This document shows, piece by piece, positions 62,453 through 64,000 of a DNA stretch of 64,000 nt. The DNA comes from Mesorhizobium norvegicum. GTDB lineage: Bacteria > Pseudomonadota > Alphaproteobacteria > Rhizobiales > Rhizobiaceae. A model generated the notes under the pieces. The model searched no databases. It was not told the DNA's origin and was given only the letters and a program-made list of their open reading frames with translations. Both the position numbers and the translations under genes were made by a program. Where the stretch lies: NCBI RefSeq assembly GCF_004919685.1, contig NZ_SMYZ01000001.1, forward strand, positions 96,145-160,144, given 5' to 3'. How positions within the stretch are numbered: position 1 is the first letter of the stretch; each line of letters starts with the position of its first letter.

Positions 62453-63985
62453 ATGAGCACACCCGAACCCTTCAAAGAAGTGCCGCATCGCGGCCTGATC
62501 ACGGTCGCGCTCATGCTGGCGACGATCATGCAGGCGCTCGACACGACGATCGCCAACGTCGCGCTGCCGACCATGACGGGCGATCTCGGCGCCTCGCCGG
62601 ACAACATCAACTGGGTGCTGACCTCCTACATCGTTGCCGCCGCCATCATGACGCCGGTCACCGGCTGGCTGGCCGACCGCTTTGGCCGCAAGGAACTGTT
62701 CCTGACGGCAGTGGTCGGCTTCACCATGTTCTCGATGCTGTGCGGCATCGCCTGGAGCCTGGAGACCATGGTGTTCTTCCGGCTCATGCAAGGCGTGTTC
62801 GGCGCCGCGATCGTGCCTCTGTCGCAAACCTTCCTGCTCGACATCAATCCCAGGGAACGCCATGGCCAGGCGATGGCCATCTGGGGCGCCGGCATCATGC
62901 TGGGGCCGATTCTGGGCCCGACGCTTGGTGGCTGGCTGACCGAGAATTTCAACTGGCGCTGGGTGTTCTTCATCAACCTGCCGGTCGGCATCGTCGCCTT
63001 TCTCGGTATGGCCGCCTACTTGCCGGCCGTTGCCCGGCGCGTGCGCGGCTTCGATTTCTTCGGCTTCGCCATGATATCGCTCGGCGTCGGCGCGCTTCAG
63101 CTGCTGCTCGACCGCGGCGGCGAGGTCGACTGGTTTTCATCGGTCGAGATCTGGATCGAGCTTGGTCTTTCCCTCACCGGCTTCTGGGTGTTCATCATTC
63201 ACACGATGACGGCCGAACACCCCTTCATCGATCCCAAGATCTTCCTCGACCGCAATTTCGTGACCGGGCTGGCGTTCATCTTCGTCATGGGTGTGCTCAT
63301 CCTGGCGAGCATGTCGCTGCTGCCGCCGATGCTGTCGACCATCTTCGGCTATCCGACCGTCACCATCGGCGTGGTCATGGGGCCTCGCGGTGTCGGCACC
63401 ATGATTTCGATGCTCGTCGTCGGGCGGCTCATGAGCAAGATCGACGCCCGGATCCTCGTCGTCATCGGCTTCCTGCTGACCGCGCAGTCGCTCTACACCA
63501 TGTCCAGCTTCACGCCGCAGATGGACAACTGGCTGATCATCAGCTCCGGCGTCATCCAGGGCCTGGGCATGGGAATGGTGTTCGTGCCGCTGTCGACCGT
63601 CGCCTTCGCCACGCTTGACGTGCGCTTCCGCACCGATGCCACGGCCTTGTTCAGCCTGGTGCGTAATCTTGGCTCGTCCATCGGCGTGTCGGTCGTGACG
63701 GTCCTGATGGTGCGCAACACGCAGATCAATCACACCGAGCTTTCGGCCTTCATCAATCCTTTCAACCCCAATCTGTGGGCGGTCTCTCCGGCGGCCGCAA
63801 GCGGCGATCCAATGGCGCTTTCGCAGGTCGATCGCATGGTCAATCTCCAGGCGATGATGATCTCCTACGTCAATGACTTCAAAATACTCATGGTGATGAC
63901 TCTGCTTGCCATCCCGTTTGTTTTCCTGCTGCGCAAGCCAAAGCAGGCGCCTGCCGGCGGCGCACCGGCCGCGCACATGGACTAA
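62453..63985 (+). CDS. emrB: DHA2-family MFS multidrug exporter, EmrB type
   Basis: This 510-residue inner-membrane protein has about 14 helices. Its motif A variant GWLADRFGRKELF follows the second helix, and helix-5 motif GPILGPTLGGWL and the DHA2 first-helix pattern LDTTIANVALPTM are typical. It exports lipophilic or anionic compounds using the proton gradient and works with EmrA. Its ribosome binding site (CTGGAAGTTCC) is weak and lies just after the folded element, which could control translation. It is the last gene in the window. Confidence 0.93.
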   Translation: MSTPEPFKEVPHRGLITVALMLATIMQALDTTIANVALPTMTGDLGASPDNINWVLTSYIVAAAIMTPVTGWLADRFGRKELFLTAVVGFTMFSMLCGIAWSLETMVFFRLMQGVFGAAIVPLSQTFLLDINPRERHGQAMAIWGAGIMLGPILGPTLGGWLTENFNWRWVFFINLPVGIVAFLGMAAYLPAVARRVRGFDFFGFAMISLGVGALQLLLDRGGEVDWFSSVEIWIELGLSLTGFWVFIIHTMTAEHPFIDPKIFLDRNFVTGLAFIFVMGVLILASMSLLPPMLSTIFGYPTVTIGVVMGPRGVGTMISMLVVGRLMSKIDARILVVIGFLLTAQSLYTMSSFTPQMDNWLIISSGVIQGLGMGMVFVPLSTVAFATLDVRFRTDATALFSLVRNLGSSIGVSVVTVLMVRNTQINHTELSAFINPFNPNLWAVSPAAASGDPMALSQVDRMVNLQAMMISYVNDFKILMVMTLLAIPFVFLLRKPKQAPAGGAPAAHMD

Positions 63986-64000
63986 GGCTTGTTGAGATTC

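Overview
The window is about 64 kb of GC-rich DNA with dense, mostly intact genes, many ATGA/TGATG stop-start overlaps, and the gene repertoire of a Hyphomicrobiales (Rhizobiales) soil bacterium. The complete aapJQMP amino-acid importer, a ChoX-type choline-binding protein, a groESL operon with a CIRCE operator, and many TetR/LysR regulators paired divergently with catabolic genes fit Mesorhizobium or a close relative. That placement is inference from gene content, not a database match. I saw no tRNA, rRNA, CRISPR array, phage or transposase gene.

Layout. 1-2.8 kb: truncated HPP-family membrane protein, then a NeuD-like acyltransferase overlapping a family-2 glycosyltransferase. 2.8-6 kb: cystathionine beta-lyase and a DUF1326/DUF2182 pair with a Met-rich segment. 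6.3-10.6 kb: aapJQMP. 10.7-16.9 kb: DUF2459 protein, FAD monooxygenase, zinc-finger protein, ppk-ppx polyphosphate operon. 17-22.4 kb: two DoxX proteins, fumC, a cupin/LysR divergent pair, an SDR oxidoreductase. 22.5-26.6 kb: BetI-like regulator divergent from choX, a hydrolase, and a NIPSNAP/TetR divergent pair. 26.7-36.9 kb: mixed small operons (metallophosphoesterase, CsbD, GST, ArsR plus AHSA1-YciI fusion, cold-shock protein, a four-gene small-protein operon, LysE exporter, NTF2-like, OsmC, MDR dehydrogenase/TetR).

36.9-43.1 kb is an allantoin utilisation locus: LysR, NCS1 permease, allantoinase, an Asp/Glu-racemase-superfamily protein lacking one catalytic Cys, and allantoicase. groESL follows, then a TetR/MFS pair with an FAD aldonolactone oxidase and a DSD1-like PLP enzyme. 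A cobalamin riboswitch precedes DUF1636 and a three-gene FecCD-type importer (50.9-54.4 kb).

54.5-60.3 kb is the most striking block. Six translationally coupled genes on the minus strand encode a CDP-alcohol phosphatidyltransferase, a hydrolase-methyltransferase fusion, a PAP2-dual-specificity phosphatase fusion, a small membrane protein, a PlsC-type acyltransferase and a CdsA. This looks like an expanded version of the uncharacterised E. coli ynbABCD locus and reads as a self-contained pathway for an unknown phospholipid. It is divergent from a MarR-emrA-emrB efflux operon, and a strongly folded 118-bp element lies between emrA and emrB.

At DNA scale there are three opposed-arm palindromic intergenic elements (RIME/REP-like), a 44-bp hairpin repeat in two copies, a lysE 3'-end remnant, and clear palindromic operators in most divergent promoters.
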